Shown: positions 55,283 to 63,707, counted from the first letter of the stretch. The stretch is 64,000 nt of DNA from DATKBT01 sp035546295 (GCA_035546295.1 DATKBT010000125.1:310001-374000); one strand, 5' to 3'. The notes: generated by a model not told the origin, from the sequence alone. Numbers and translations are program-made.

Positions 55283-55738
55283 GTGCGCACGGTCTTGCAG
55301 CGAGTTCGTCGAGCGAGCGTACGCGTACGCGGCGAGGTGGTCGGGGAAATCGAGTCCGGCCTGCTGGCGCTGGTCGGGATCGCCGCCGACGACGGCGCAG
55401 GACAGGTGCGTGCGACGGCCCAGAAGATCCGCGGGCTGCGGATCTTCGAGGACCAGCAGGGGCGGATGAACCTGGACGTGGTGCAGGCCGGGGGCGCCGT
55501 CCTGGTGGTCTCTCAGTTCACCCTGGTGGCCGATGTCACTGGCGGACGACGGCCGTCGTTCTCGTCGGCGGCGCCAGCGGAACGGGCGAGCGAGCTGATG
55601 CTCGCGCTGGCCACGGAGCTGAGGGACCTGGGCGTGCCCGTTGCGGAGGGCCGCTTCGGAGCCTCGATGGAGGTCGAGCTGATCAACGACGGCCCCGTCA
55701 CCTTCGTGCTCGAGACCGCCGACCTGACCGACTGCTAG
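55283..55738 (+). CDS. dtd: D-aminoacyl-tRNA deacylase
   Basis: Dtd hydrolyses D-amino acids (and glycine) wrongly attached to tRNA. The 151-aa product has RTVLQRVRRASVRVRGEVVGEIESGLLALVGI, VVSQFTL, GRRPSF and the Gly-cis-Pro motif in LINDGPVTF. GTG 55283 was chosen because the family begins at this residue and GGAGAGAGAG precedes it; the longer upstream frame is non-conserved. Confidence 0.95.
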   Translation: MRTVLQRVRRASVRVRGEVVGEIESGLLALVGIAADDGAGQVRATAQKIRGLRIFEDQQGRMNLDVVQAGGAVLVVSQFTLVADVTGGRRPSFSSAAPAERASELMLALATELRDLGVPVAEGRFGASMEVELINDGPVTFVLETADLTDC

Positions 55739-55768
55739 CGTCCCAGGGCACCAGATCTCCCGGGTCTC

Positions 55769-56035
55769 CTAGATCTCCTTGAGCTCCTTGCCGGGCTTGA
55801 AGCGCACCGTCTTGCCGGGGGTGATCGCAACCTCCACCCCGGTTCTCGGGTTGCGGCCGATCCCTCGCTTTCGCTCGCGCACCGTGAAGACTCCGAACCC
55901 ACGGAGCTCGATGCGCTTCCCCTCGCTGAGCGCAGAGCGCATGGCATCCAGGATCGTGTCGACGGCGACTGCGGCCTTCACCCGGGACACCTCGGAGCTC
56001 TCCGCAACACGGTTCACGATGTCCGCCTTGATCAT
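55769..56035 (-). CDS. HU/IHF-family DNA-binding protein
   Basis: The 88-aa histone-like protein has the full HU fold: KADIVNRVAESSEVSRVKAAVAVDTILDAMRSAL, then ELRGFGVFTVRERKRGIGRNPRTGVEVAITPGKTVRFKPGKELKE. The RNPRTG arm with its Pro intercalates in the DNA minor groove. ATG 56035 follows GGAGGT. Its promoter is the best in the window (TTGACA-17-TAGCCT), consistent with high expression. Confidence 0.95.
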   Translation of the reverse strand: MIKADIVNRVAESSEVSRVKAAVAVDTILDAMRSALSEGKRIELRGFGVFTVRERKRGIGRNPRTGVEVAITPGKTVRFKPGKELKEI

Positions 56036-56061
56036 GCTGTCACCTCCGGGACGGGGCTGGC

Positions 56062-56090
56062 AGGCTAGCCCGGGGGTCAGGAGTTGTCAA
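56062..56090 (-). promoter_or_regulatory. Sigma-70-type promoter of the HU gene
   Basis: On the minus strand a perfect -35 TTGACA (56090-56085), a 17-bp spacer and gcTAGCCT (56067-56062) are followed by GGAGGT and the ATG. It anchors the genome's -10 consensus TANNNT. Confidence 0.75.
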
Positions 56091-57301
56091 CGATGCTGCG
56101 ATCTCGAACCGCGCCCGGCAGCGGGTGGAACGTCCGCAGGCGCCGAAGCGGGAAGGGCGTCGGGACCCCGGACGCCGCGTTCGTTGTCGAACAGCTCGCG
56201 GTGGCGGAGGACGCAGCGCTCGAAGGCTCGACCCGCGGCGTCGGTGATGCGCGAGAAGTCGCCGACCCCGATCGAGCGATCGTTCGGATCGATGGCTCCG
56301 AGACCGGGCTCGCAGAAGACCGCGCAGGCCAGGCGTCCGCCCACCCGCACCGCCAGGACGAGACAGTCCCCCGGCAGTCCGCCGCCCCACGCGCTCGCCA
56401 GCTCCTCGTGCGCCGGCATCGGGGGCAGGGTTCCGACGTGGTGCGGGGCGCCGTGGACGAGGTTGAGCAGGACGGAAGGCTTGGTCAGGTCGATGCGCAG
56501 TCGGCGCAACGCGGAGGTGTCGACCCCCGGCCCGGTTCCCAGCCATCCCCAGGCGAAGCCCCTCGTCAGCTTCAGCAACACGATCCGCCGGAAGTGGGGC
56601 GTCAGGACATCGAGGAGCGCGCGCGCGATGCGATCGCGGTCGTCGAGACGATCGAGCCGCGCAAGCCACTCGGCGAGAGGAGACGCCGGCGCGCCTCCGT
56701 CCGTCGCCGCGACCGGAGCCCGATCGGCCGGTCTCGCGTCCTCGTGCACCCGCCGGTCTCGGGTGGCGGTCTCGACCGCGCGCCGCGGGGTCCACAGCGC
56801 GTCGGCCTGCCAATCCGACGGATCGATCTCGTCGAGGTCGAGACGCGCGATCAGCTCACGGATCCGGGTTGGCGCCTCGAGCTGGAAGTGGTCGTGCAGC
56901 GAGCACAGCAGCCGCGCTTCGTTGGCGACGAAGGGGCGGATGTCCTTGCCGGTGGCGAAGGCGAGCCCGTGGAGGGTTTCGAGGTCGTCGGCGGCCAGCA
57001 GCGCGACGTGCAGATCCCTGCCGAGCATCCGGAACGGCACCGCCTGCCACCGACGCGCGAGACGAGCAGCGAGGAGCTGATGCACCTCGGGCGGAATGCG
57101 ACGCAGGTCGCGGGCGCGTGCCGCAGGCACTCCGTGCTGATGTGAGAGGGCGGTCTGCAGCCGCTCCTCCGAGATCGCCTCCAGCTCCAGCAGGTTGGTG
57201 CCCAGCCGGCCGCCCACCACCTCCTGCACCTGCAACGCGTGCTCGAGCTGTTCGGCAGTGATCCAACCGAGATCGGTCAGGAGAGAGCCAAGCGGTTTCA
57301 A
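56087..57301 (-). CDS. MshEN (GspE-II N-terminal) protein with GAF-like C-terminal domain
   Basis: The 404-aa cytosolic protein begins with an MshEN domain: two 24-residue motifs at 3-26 (PLGSLLTDLGWI...ALQVQ) and 32-55 (RLGTNLLELEAI...ALSHQ) separated by exactly five residues, the spacing of c-di-GMP-binding MshEN domains. The first motif lacks the leading Arg and the second lacks the mid Gly, so ligand binding is uncertain. Residues about 230-385 look like a GAF-like sensor domain (ALLDVLTPHFRRIVLLKLTRGFAWGWLGTGPG). TTG 57301 is the start that fits the family; a strong promoter lies upstream. No ATPase domain. Confidence 0.75.
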   Translation of the reverse strand: MKPLGSLLTDLGWITAEQLEHALQVQEVVGGRLGTNLLELEAISEERLQTALSHQHGVPAARARDLRRIPPEVHQLLAARLARRWQAVPFRMLGRDLHVALLAADDLETLHGLAFATGKDIRPFVANEARLLCSLHDHFQLEAPTRIRELIARLDLDEIDPSDWQADALWTPRRAVETATRDRRVHEDARPADRAPVAATDGGAPASPLAEWLARLDRLDDRDRIARALLDVLTPHFRRIVLLKLTRGFAWGWLGTGPGVDTSALRRLRIDLTKPSVLLNLVHGAPHHVGTLPPMPAHEELASAWGGGLPGDCLVLAVRVGGRLACAVFCEPGLGAIDPNDRSIGVGDFSRITDAAGRAFERCVLRHRELFDNERGVRGPDALPASAPADVPPAAGRGSRSQHR

Positions 57302-57313
57302 GCGGCCTCTGGA

Positions 57314-57402
57314 GGCGCCGGCCCAGCGCTCGTAAGTGCTGAGTATAGATAGCTTTGTCGGAGCACCGGTGATTATAGGCGCCGGCCCGAACGCTTGTAA
57401 AG
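57314..57402. repeat. Imperfect 25-bp direct repeat in the MshEN/TPR divergent promoter region
   Basis: ggcgccggccc followed by a cgct-gtaa half occurs at 57314-57338 and again at 57378-57402, with one indel. The second copy contains the shared -35 region. The two copies are 64 bp (about six helical turns) apart and could be paired regulator sites or a promoter duplication. Confidence 0.5.
57372..57401 (-). promoter_or_regulatory. Promoter of the MshEN-GAF gene (TTTACA-18-TATAAT)
   Basis: Minus-strand TTTACA (57401-57396), an 18-bp spacer and a perfect TATAAT (57377-57372). It lies 71 bases before the proposed TTG start and overlaps the -35 of the divergent TPR promoter. Confidence 0.65.
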
Positions 57403-57423
57403 AGAGGGTCGGCGGGATACCCT
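57395..57423 (+). promoter_or_regulatory. Promoter of the TPR gene (TTGTAA-17-TACCCT)
   Basis: Plus-strand TTGTAA (57395-57400), a 17-bp spacer and TACCCT (57418-57423), 10 nt before the ATG. Its -35 shares bases with the divergent MshEN -35. Confidence 0.5.
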
Positions 57424-57433
57424 CAGCCACGAT

Positions 57434-59491
57434 ATGCGACCCTGCTCTCTGGCCTTTACGCTGGCATTCGCCCTGCTCGTTCCCACCTCGTCCGCCAACG
57501 TCCACGCCCAGTCGCCGCCGGCTGATCTCGACGCCGCGAGCTACTTCGCCATCGCCCGCATCCACGCCGACGACGGAGAGGTCCAGGAGGCGATCGCGGC
57601 CTTCGAGAAGGCGCTCGAGCTGGCGCCCGACGAGCCGCGCATCCACCTCGAGCTCGCCGACCTCCTGCTGCGATTCCGCCGCCCCGAGGAGGCAGCGAAG
57701 AACGCCGAGAAAGCCCTCGAGTTGGCTCCGCGCAATCCGGACGTGTTGAGCGCCTACGGACAGATCCAGCTGGCGCGGGCGAACGAGGGGAAGCGCGACG
57801 CTGTGGCCAAGGCGCTGGCGGCGCTCGAGACGCTTCGCGAGATCGCTCCCGACGATCTCCAGGGCATGCTGATGCTGGGGCAGGTGTACCAGGGCACCGG
57901 CCGGCTGGACGACGCCGTCGAGGTGTACGAAGAGCTCGTGCGGCTCAACACCGACAACGCCAACCTCAAGCGGTTGTTGATCGAGACCCTGGCCCGCGCG
58001 GGCGACAGCGAGCGGGCGCGCGAGCTGCTCGAGGAGCTCGAGCGACTCGACCAGGAGTCGCTCGAAGGGCGTCTGGCGCTGGCCGAGGCGGAGGCAGAGA
58101 AGGGCAACCACGGTGAAGCGATCGACATTCTCGAGGAGGCCGGACCCGAGGACCCGCGGGTGGCCGTGCTGCTCGCGCGCGAGTACCAGCGCCGCTCGCA
58201 GCTCTCGTCGATCACCGAGAAGCAGTCGCGCACCGATCTCGAGCGTGCGCTCGAGCTGATCGAGTCGGTGCCCGTCGACATTCGGGCCGCCGAGAGCGTG
58301 CGGCTCCACGGCGGCATCCTGCTGATGCTGGGCCGGGACGACGAGGCCGAGACGGTGGTGCGGGCCGCCGTAGAAGCCGAGCCGAACGACCCCGCGCTGC
58401 TGCGCAGCCTCGCCGACCTGCTCGAGGCGCGCGGACGCGGCGAGGAGGCGGTCGTCGTCCTGCGGCGCGCGGTGGTGGCCGCGCGGCTGGGATCGCCGTA
58501 CCTGCCCGACCTCAAGCTCCGTCTCGCCTGGGCGCTGGCCCGACAGCAGTCCTGGGCGGAGGCGGCCGAGATCACGGGCTCGCTGCTCGATGACGTGCGC
58601 GGACCGCAGCGCGACGAGATCTTCGGTCTCCACGTCGAGTCGCTGACCCGCGCCGGCAAGGCCCAGAAGGCGCTGCAGGTCCTGCGCGAGGAGCTGGAGC
58701 GCCGCGGGCCGAGCAGCCAGTTGCTGCTGGGCGAGGCCGAGCTCCTGCACGAGCTGGGCCGGGACAAGGAGGCGCTCAAGGTCCTGGGCCGTCGCGAGCT
58801 CGCCGAGGACGACTCGGACCCCGTGCGCTTCCGGCGGGCGAGCCTCTACCTCGAGCTCGGACAGGATCAGGCGGCGTTCGCGCTGCTCGACGCCTCGTCG
58901 TCCGACCCGGAGGGCGCGTTTCGGGTCGGTCGCTTCCTCACCGCGCTCGAGCGATTCGACTCTTCGATCCGCTACCTGGATCGCGCGCTCGAAGGCGTCG
59001 ACGACGCCGGTGGCGACCGCGAGGCCGACGTCCGGTTCTTCCTCGGCCAGGCCTACGAACGCAGCGGCCGGTTCGAGGAGGCGGCGCGCGAGTTCCGCGA
59101 GGTCCTCGAGATCCGCGCCGACGACACGACGGCCATGAACTACCTCGGCTACATGTGGGCCGATCTCGGGCGCAACCTCGACGAAGCGTTGAAGCTGGTG
59201 CAGCGGGCGGTCGAGATGGAGCCGAGCAACGGCGCCTACGTCGACTCGCTGGGCTGGGCCTACTACCGCCTCGGCGAGCTCGGCCCGGCACGGGAGAGCC
59301 TCGAGCGGGCTGCTCGGCTCAACCCCGACAATGCGACGATTCACGAGCATCTCGGCGACGTCTACCGGGCGCTCGGCGAGATCGAGCTCGCTCGCTCCTC
59401 CTACGAGCGGGCGCTCGCGCTCGAGGACGAGGACAACGTTGCGCAGGTACGGACCAAGCTCGCCGATCTCCAGGGGTCGGACTCCCCCTGA
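57434..59491 (+). CDS. Exported TPR-repeat protein
   Basis: The 685-aa product has a signal peptide (LAFTLAFALLVPTSSANVHAQ) and then TPR units nearly throughout, for example AIAAFEKALELAPDEPRIHLEL, AKNAEKALELAPRNPDVLSAYG, AVEVYEELVRLNTDNANLK and, near the end, ALKLVQRAVEMEPSNGAYVDSLGWAYYRLGE. The last repeats match those of PEP-CTERM/XrtA-type and BamD-like TPR exporters. It probably scaffolds an envelope complex. Upstream of a LolB-like lipoprotein gene, 20 bases away. Confidence 0.88.
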   Translation: MRPCSLAFTLAFALLVPTSSANVHAQSPPADLDAASYFAIARIHADDGEVQEAIAAFEKALELAPDEPRIHLELADLLLRFRRPEEAAKNAEKALELAPRNPDVLSAYGQIQLARANEGKRDAVAKALAALETLREIAPDDLQGMLMLGQVYQGTGRLDDAVEVYEELVRLNTDNANLKRLLIETLARAGDSERARELLEELERLDQESLEGRLALAEAEAEKGNHGEAIDILEEAGPEDPRVAVLLAREYQRRSQLSSITEKQSRTDLERALELIESVPVDIRAAESVRLHGGILLMLGRDDEAETVVRAAVEAEPNDPALLRSLADLLEARGRGEEAVVVLRRAVVAARLGSPYLPDLKLRLAWALARQQSWAEAAEITGSLLDDVRGPQRDEIFGLHVESLTRAGKAQKALQVLREELERRGPSSQLLLGEAELLHELGRDKEALKVLGRRELAEDDSDPVRFRRASLYLELGQDQAAFALLDASSSDPEGAFRVGRFLTALERFDSSIRYLDRALEGVDDAGGDREADVRFFLGQAYERSGRFEEAAREFREVLEIRADDTTAMNYLGYMWADLGRNLDEALKLVQRAVEMEPSNGAYVDSLGWAYYRLGELGPARESLERAARLNPDNATIHEHLGDVYRALGEIELARSSYERALALEDEDNVAQVRTKLADLQGSDSP

Positions 59492-59511
59492 GACCCGCGG
59501 ATCCGAGACCC

Positions 59512-60264
59512 GTGGCCGGAGGGCCCGGACGAGTCGGCGTTGGCTGGCCGCTGGCGGTCGCGGCGGTCGCGCTCGTGGCCTGTGGCGGCTCGCTCGGGTC
59601 GACCCGCCCCGAGCCACCGGCACCGGCCGCTTCCCCCGACGAGGAACGGGCCGCGGTGTGGGCGCTTCCGACCGAGGAGATGCGAACGCAGCGGCTGGTC
59701 CGGCTGCACTACGAGGGGCCGGGGGACGACGGCACGCTCTACCTCATCCTGCGACTCGAGAGCCCGAGCCGCTACAACATCGAGGCGAACGCGAGGCTGC
59801 TCGGAAAGTCTGTCTTCCGGCTGATGGTGCGCGACGACCGGGCGCTGTTCCTCGACCTCCAACGATCCGAGTACTGCAGGTTCGACCAGGCGATCGAGAT
59901 CAGCGCGGTGCCGCTCGGACCGCTGCCGTTCGACGTCCTGCCGGCGCTCCTGCTGGGGCGGATTCCGGCCCGACCCGACGCGGAGGGCGTGGCGATCACG
60001 GAGAATGGCCTGTGGGGCTTCCGCGACCGGGAGGGGCGGCGGTGGACGCTGGTGGAGGAGGGGGGCCGGCTCGCGAGCTGGACCCTCTGGAAGGAGGGAT
60101 CGCCGGCCGTCTGGTGGTCTCGTGACGGCGACGTGCTCTACCTCTCGGCGCGCGAGGAGGAGCTGCAGCTGAGATGGCGATCCGGCGCTCCCGAGCCGCT
60201 GGCGACCGGGCTCACGACGCCGGCGATTCCCGAGGGTTTCGTGGCGGGGACCGACTGCGGTTGA
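59512..60264 (+). CDS. LolB-like outer-membrane lipoprotein (divergent)
   Basis: The 250-aa product has a signal peptide with lipobox LVAC (around residue 24), a Pro-rich linker and an all-beta body (LYLILRLESPSRYNIEANARLLGKSVFRLMVRDDRALFLDLQRSEY). This resembles the unclosed barrel of LolB/LolA or DUF4292 lipoproteins. Position supports this: lolB lies directly upstream of ispE in enterobacteria. It overlaps ispE by 4 bases (TTGA). Sequence identity alone is weak; another lipid-binding beta lipoprotein is possible. Confidence 0.6.
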   Translation: MAGGPGRVGVGWPLAVAAVALVACGGSLGSTRPEPPAPAASPDEERAAVWALPTEEMRTQRLVRLHYEGPGDDGTLYLILRLESPSRYNIEANARLLGKSVFRLMVRDDRALFLDLQRSEYCRFDQAIEISAVPLGPLPFDVLPALLLGRIPARPDAEGVAITENGLWGFRDREGRRWTLVEEGGRLASWTLWKEGSPAVWWSRDGDVLYLSAREEELQLRWRSGAPEPLATGLTTPAIPEGFVAGTDCG

Positions 60265-61199
60265 GCGGCGGCGCCGACGTGCCGACGGCCGGAGACCGTA
60301 CACTCGAGCTCGACGCTCCGGCCAAGGTCAATCTGTGGCTGCACGTGAGGGGCCGCAGCGCAGACGGATACCACGTGCTGGACACCGTCTTCCAGAGCCT
60401 CGAGCTCGCCGATTCGGTGACTGTTCGCTGCCGCCCGCGCGTGCCGCCCACCGGCGAGCGGGTGCGGTTGAGCGTGACCGGCACGGTCCCGTGCCCCGGC
60501 GGGCGCGACAACCTCTGCGTGAGGGCTGCCGAGGCTTACCTCGAGCGCTGGCCGGCGCCGGTCGCCGTCGAGATCGAGCTGGAGAAGAGGATCCCGGTCG
60601 GGGCCGGCCTGGGCGGCGGCAGCAGCGATGCCGCCAGCGTCCTGCTCGCGCTGCGCCGGCTGCTGGGCGCGCCCGGCCGACGGGCCGAGCTCGAAGCGAC
60701 GGCGCGGACGCTGGGCGCGGACGTGCCCTTCTTCCTGGTCGGCGGCACCGCGCGTGGACGCGGCAGGGGAGACTTCGTCGAGCCGCTGCCGGACCTGCGG
60801 CCTTCGCCGTTGTGGCTGATCGCGCCGCCGGTCGAGCTCTCCACCGCCGCGGTGTTCGCCGAGCACACTCGGTCAGCCGAGCACACTCGGTCTACGAGGG
60901 GGTCGGCCGCGACGGGCGGCGAGCCGATCGCACTGCCGGTCGATCGTAGGATCGAGCGCTGGATCCTGGGCAACGACCTCGAGCCTTCGGCCCGCGCGCT
61001 CTGCCCCGGGCTCGAAGCCATATATACTGCTCTCCAACGATTTGGTTTTCCCAGTGTGCAGCTCTCCGGAAGCGGGGGCGTGGTCTTCGGCATCCCTCCC
61101 CGTGGGGCCCGGCCGGAATCCCTGGCGCGGGACCTCGAAGGGGCGGGGAAGATCTACGTCACGAGAACTCGCTCCCGGAGGGCTTTCGGGGCCGCTTGA
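60261..61199 (+). CDS. ispE: 4-diphosphocytidyl-2-C-methyl-D-erythritol kinase
   Basis: IspE is a GHMP kinase of the MEP isoprenoid pathway. The 312-aa product has LDAPAKVNLWLHVRGRSADGYHVLDTVFQ, the ATP loop PVGAGLGGGSSDAASVL, ADVPFFLVGGTARGRGRG and the final VQLSGSGGVVFG. An in-frame duplication AEHTRS-AEHTRS lies in the C-domain. TTG 60261 overlaps the lipoprotein stop; GTG 60279 is an alternative. Confidence 0.94.
   Translation: MSGGADVPTAGDRTLELDAPAKVNLWLHVRGRSADGYHVLDTVFQSLELADSVTVRCRPRVPPTGERVRLSVTGTVPCPGGRDNLCVRAAEAYLERWPAPVAVEIELEKRIPVGAGLGGGSSDAASVLLALRRLLGAPGRRAELEATARTLGADVPFFLVGGTARGRGRGDFVEPLPDLRPSPLWLIAPPVELSTAAVFAEHTRSAEHTRSTRGSAATGGEPIALPVDRRIERWILGNDLEPSARALCPGLEAIYTALQRFGFPSVQLSGSGGVVFGIPPRGARPESLARDLEGAGKIYVTRTRSRRAFGAA
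60858..60893 (+). repeat. 18-bp tandem duplication inside ispE
   Basis: Two adjacent copies of gccgagcacactcggtc(a/t), each containing the palindrome CCGAG-caca-CTCGG. They add a second AEHTRS to IspE. Confidence 0.85.
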
Positions 61200-61220
61200 A
61201 GCCCTTCAAGGAGACCAGCT

Positions 61221-61625
61221 GTGGAGATCACCGAGGTCAAGATCTTTCTGGTGGGCGAGGAGAAGCTCAAGGCGTTCGTCTCGATCGTGCTCGACGACTG
61301 CTTCATGATCAACGACATCAAGGTGATCGCGGGGCGCGACGGGCTGTTCATCAGCATGCCCAGCAGGCGCAAGAAGAACGGCGAGTTCAAGGACGTCGCG
61401 CACCCGCTGAACAACCAGACCCGCGCCTGGCTGGAGGACCGCGTGCTCGGCGAGTACCGGCGGGCCCTCGCCGCGGAGGGCGGGGACGAGCCGCCGCCGC
61501 CGCGTCGCGTTCCGGTGCGGGCCGCGGTCGCGGCCGCCGGAGCGGGCGAGCCCGACACCGAGGAGGAGAGCCTCGAGGAGGTGCGGCGCAAGCATCTGAG
61601 CGACGCCTTCTGGAGCGTGGGATAG
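61221..61625 (+). CDS. spoVG: SpoVG-family protein
   Basis: The 134-aa product has the SpoVG core: EITEVKIFLVGEEKLKAFVSIVLDDCFMINDIKVIAGRDGLFISMPSRRKKNGEFKDVAHPLNNQTRAWLEDRVL. A tail of about 45 residues (Pro, Ala, Glu rich) extends past the usual ~95. SpoVG binds nucleic acids and regulates division and virulence genes in Firmicutes, spirochaetes and others. GTG 61221 follows AAGGAGA. The ispE-spoVG-prs-ctc-pth order mirrors Bacillus, without purR, yabJ and glmU. Confidence 0.93.
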   Translation: MEITEVKIFLVGEEKLKAFVSIVLDDCFMINDIKVIAGRDGLFISMPSRRKKNGEFKDVAHPLNNQTRAWLEDRVLGEYRRALAAEGGDEPPPPRRVPVRAAVAAAGAGEPDTEEESLEEVRRKHLSDAFWSVG

Positions 61626-61755
61626 GGTTTTCATCGAGGTGCCGGATCGCCTCGTGCAGCCCTTGCGGAGGGCGATGTCCGCTGGACTGTTGATGTAAGA
61701 TCCGCCGGCGCCTTGCTGGGAGCGCTCTCGAGCCCGGGCTCTGGCGTGAGCCTCC

Positions 61756-61830
61756 TGGGGCGTCGCCAAGTGGTAAGGCACCGGACTTTGGATCCGGCAT
61801 TCGGGGGTTCGAATCCTCCCGCCCCAACCA
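61756..61830 (+). tRNA. tRNA-Gln (anticodon UUG)
   Basis: 75-nt cloverleaf with acceptor tggggcg / cgcccca, D-arm gtcgccaagtggtaaggc, anticodon arm ccgga-cTTTGga-tccgg with TTG at 61788-61790, T-arm gggggttcgaatcctccc, and CCA encoded at the 3' end. The T start base, atypical for most tRNAs, is normal for tRNA-Gln. No integrase or repeated tRNA 3' end is visible beside it. Confidence 0.97.
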
Positions 61831-61995
61831 GGTTCCTTACCCGCACCGCCGCCTGACTCCGCCGATCCGACGCCGGCAGGTCGACCGTCCGCCGGCTCCG
61901 AGTCCTGTCGCCCCTCCCGGGGTGTCGCGTCCGCTTCCGCTCGTCCTCGACCCTGAACCGACCGAACCGGCCTCTCCTGCCACCGTAGCCGTGCC

Positions 61996-62940
61996 GTGAT
62001 CTACAGCGACCTGAAGATCTTCGGGGGACGGGCCCATCCGGCCCTGACCGCCGAGATCTGCTCCTACCTCGAGCTGCCCTGCGGCGAGGTGACCGCCTTC
62101 GACTTCTCGGACGGCGAGACCTTCTGCCAGATCGACGAGAACGTCCGCGGCGCGGACGTCTTCGTGGTCCAGCCGACCTGCCCGCCGGTCAACGACAACC
62201 TGGTCGAGCTGCTGGTGCTGATCGACGCCTTCAAGCGATCCTCGGCGTCGCGGGTCACGGCCGTCATGCCGTACTACGGCTACGCGCGGCAGGACAAGAA
62301 GGACAAGCCGCGCGTCCCGATCACGGCGAAGCTGATCGCCGACCTGCTGTCGACGGCCGGCGCCGATCGCATCCTGACCATGGACGTCCACGCCGCGCAG
62401 ATCGCCGGCTACTTCAACGTCCCCGTCGACCACCTGTTCGCCGCGCCCGTCATGCTCGAGTCGATCCGGGCGCTCGGCAAGGAGGATCTGATGATCGTCG
62501 CCCCCGACGCCGGCGGCGTGGCCAGGGCGCGCGCCTTCGCCAAACGGCTCGATGCCGACCTGGCGATCGTCGACAAGCGCCGGATCGCGGCCAACGAAGC
62601 CGAGGTCATGAACGTCATCGGCGACGTCGAGGATCGCGACGTGCTGATCCTCGACGACATCATCGACACCGGCGGCACCCTGGTCAACACCGTCGAGGCG
62701 TTGACCAAACAGGGGGCGCGCTCGGTGTACGCCGGCGGCATCCACGGCATCCTCTCGGGACCGGCTCTGGAGCGTATCCAGCGCTCGGCGCTCGAGGCTG
62801 TATTCGTGACCAACACCACGCCGCTCGACGAGAAGCTGCGGGCGTGCAGCAAGCTGCGGCCGCTGTCGGTGGCCCCGCTGCTCGGCGAGGCGATCCGTCG
62901 CATCCACGACAACAGCTCGGTCAGCTCCCTGTTCGTCTGA
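61996..62940 (+). CDS. prs: Ribose-phosphate pyrophosphokinase
   Basis: Prs makes PRPP for nucleotide, His and Trp synthesis. The 314-aa product has FSDGETFCQIDENVRGADVFVVQPTCPPVNDNLVELLVLIDA, PYYGYARQDKKDKPR, TMDVHAAQIAGYFNVPVDHLFA, APDAGGVARARAFAKRL and the PRPP site VLILDDIIDTGGTL. GTG 61996 was chosen because the protein aligns from IYSDLKIFGG. Upstream, between the tRNA and prs, 165 bases hold no visible feature. Confidence 0.97.
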   Translation: MIYSDLKIFGGRAHPALTAEICSYLELPCGEVTAFDFSDGETFCQIDENVRGADVFVVQPTCPPVNDNLVELLVLIDAFKRSSASRVTAVMPYYGYARQDKKDKPRVPITAKLIADLLSTAGADRILTMDVHAAQIAGYFNVPVDHLFAAPVMLESIRALGKEDLMIVAPDAGGVARARAFAKRLDADLAIVDKRRIAANEAEVMNVIGDVEDRDVLILDDIIDTGGTLVNTVEALTKQGARSVYAGGIHGILSGPALERIQRSALEAVFVTNTTPLDEKLRACSKLRPLSVAPLLGEAIRRIHDNSSVSSLFV

Positions 62941-63005
62941 TCGCCCGATCGGCGACGGGACGACCCTGAAAGAACGAAACGACTCCTTCGGGAAGGTGAG
63001 AAACC

Positions 63006-63674
63006 ATGAGTGACACGACGATCGAAGTCACCCGGCGCGAAGCGACCGGCAAGGGCGCCGCCCGGCGCCTGCGACGCTCCGGCCAGGTGCCGGCCGTGGT
63101 CTACGGCAGGGGCGGCGACACCCTCGCCATCCAGGTCGAAGACCGGCGGCTCCACCGGTTGATCCGCAGCGCGGGCGAGAACGCGGTGTTCCTCCTGCAG
63201 CTCAAGGGCAGCGACCAGTCCCGCCACACCATGATCCGCGAGATCCAGTGGGACCCGCTGAACGGCAAGCTCGTCCACGTCGACTTCCAGCGCGTGACCA
63301 TGGACGAAGTGGTCCGCGTCCACGTGCCGATCGAGCTCCAGGGCACTCCTCTCGGAGTCAAGAACGAGGGGGGCCTGGTCGACTTCGTGACTCGCGAGAT
63401 CGAGATCGAGTGCCTGCCGGGCGACATTCCCGACCACCTGACGATCGACATCTCCGAGCTCCACATCGGCCAGCACGTCGAGGCCTCGGACCTGAAGCTC
63501 GAGGACCAGCACGTCATGGTCACCGAGCCGTCGCGCGTGATCGCGGCCGTCAGCCAGCCGCGGGTGGCCGCCGAGGGCGAGGAGGCCGAGGAGGCCGAGG
63601 ACGAGGAGCTCATCGAGAAGGTGGCCGAGGAGCCGGAGGTGGTGCACAAGGGCAAGGAAGCGGAGGACGAGTAG
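63006..63674 (+). CDS. rplY: 50S ribosomal protein L25 / general stress protein Ctc
   Basis: L25 of the CTC type binds 5S rRNA. The 222-aa product has the N-terminal L25 domain (VTRREATGKGAARRLRRSGQVPAVVYGRGG, then LVHVDFQRVTMDEVVRVHVPIELQGTPLGVKNEGG) and the long TL5-like C-terminal domain. It ends in an acidic tail rich in Glu, Ala and Asp. ATG 63006 follows GGGAAGGTGAG. Placement between prs and pth matches Bacillus ctc. Confidence 0.97.
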   Translation: MSDTTIEVTRREATGKGAARRLRRSGQVPAVVYGRGGDTLAIQVEDRRLHRLIRSAGENAVFLLQLKGSDQSRHTMIREIQWDPLNGKLVHVDFQRVTMDEVVRVHVPIELQGTPLGVKNEGGLVDFVTREIEIECLPGDIPDHLTIDISELHIGQHVEASDLKLEDQHVMVTEPSRVIAAVSQPRVAAEGEEAEEAEDEELIEKVAEEPEVVHKGKEAEDE

Positions 63675-63707
63675 GCCCCGACTCCTGGGCGCGCAGCTCG
63701 AGACCAG

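Noticed and set aside
55739..55768. agatct...agatct as a dtd/HU terminator
   Set aside because: AGATCT is self-palindromic, the stem is only six pairs with a 12-nt loop and no T-run; too weak to call.
57434..59623. Minus-strand open frame continuous with the MshEN gene and running across the TPR gene
   Set aside because: Upstream of the TTG at 57301 the sequence is the low-complexity antisense of a clear TPR protein. Promoter and domain evidence place the true start at 57301.
61756..61995. tRNA-Gln as an attachment site of an integrated element
   Set aside because: No integrase, no repeated tRNA 3' end and only housekeeping genes follow.
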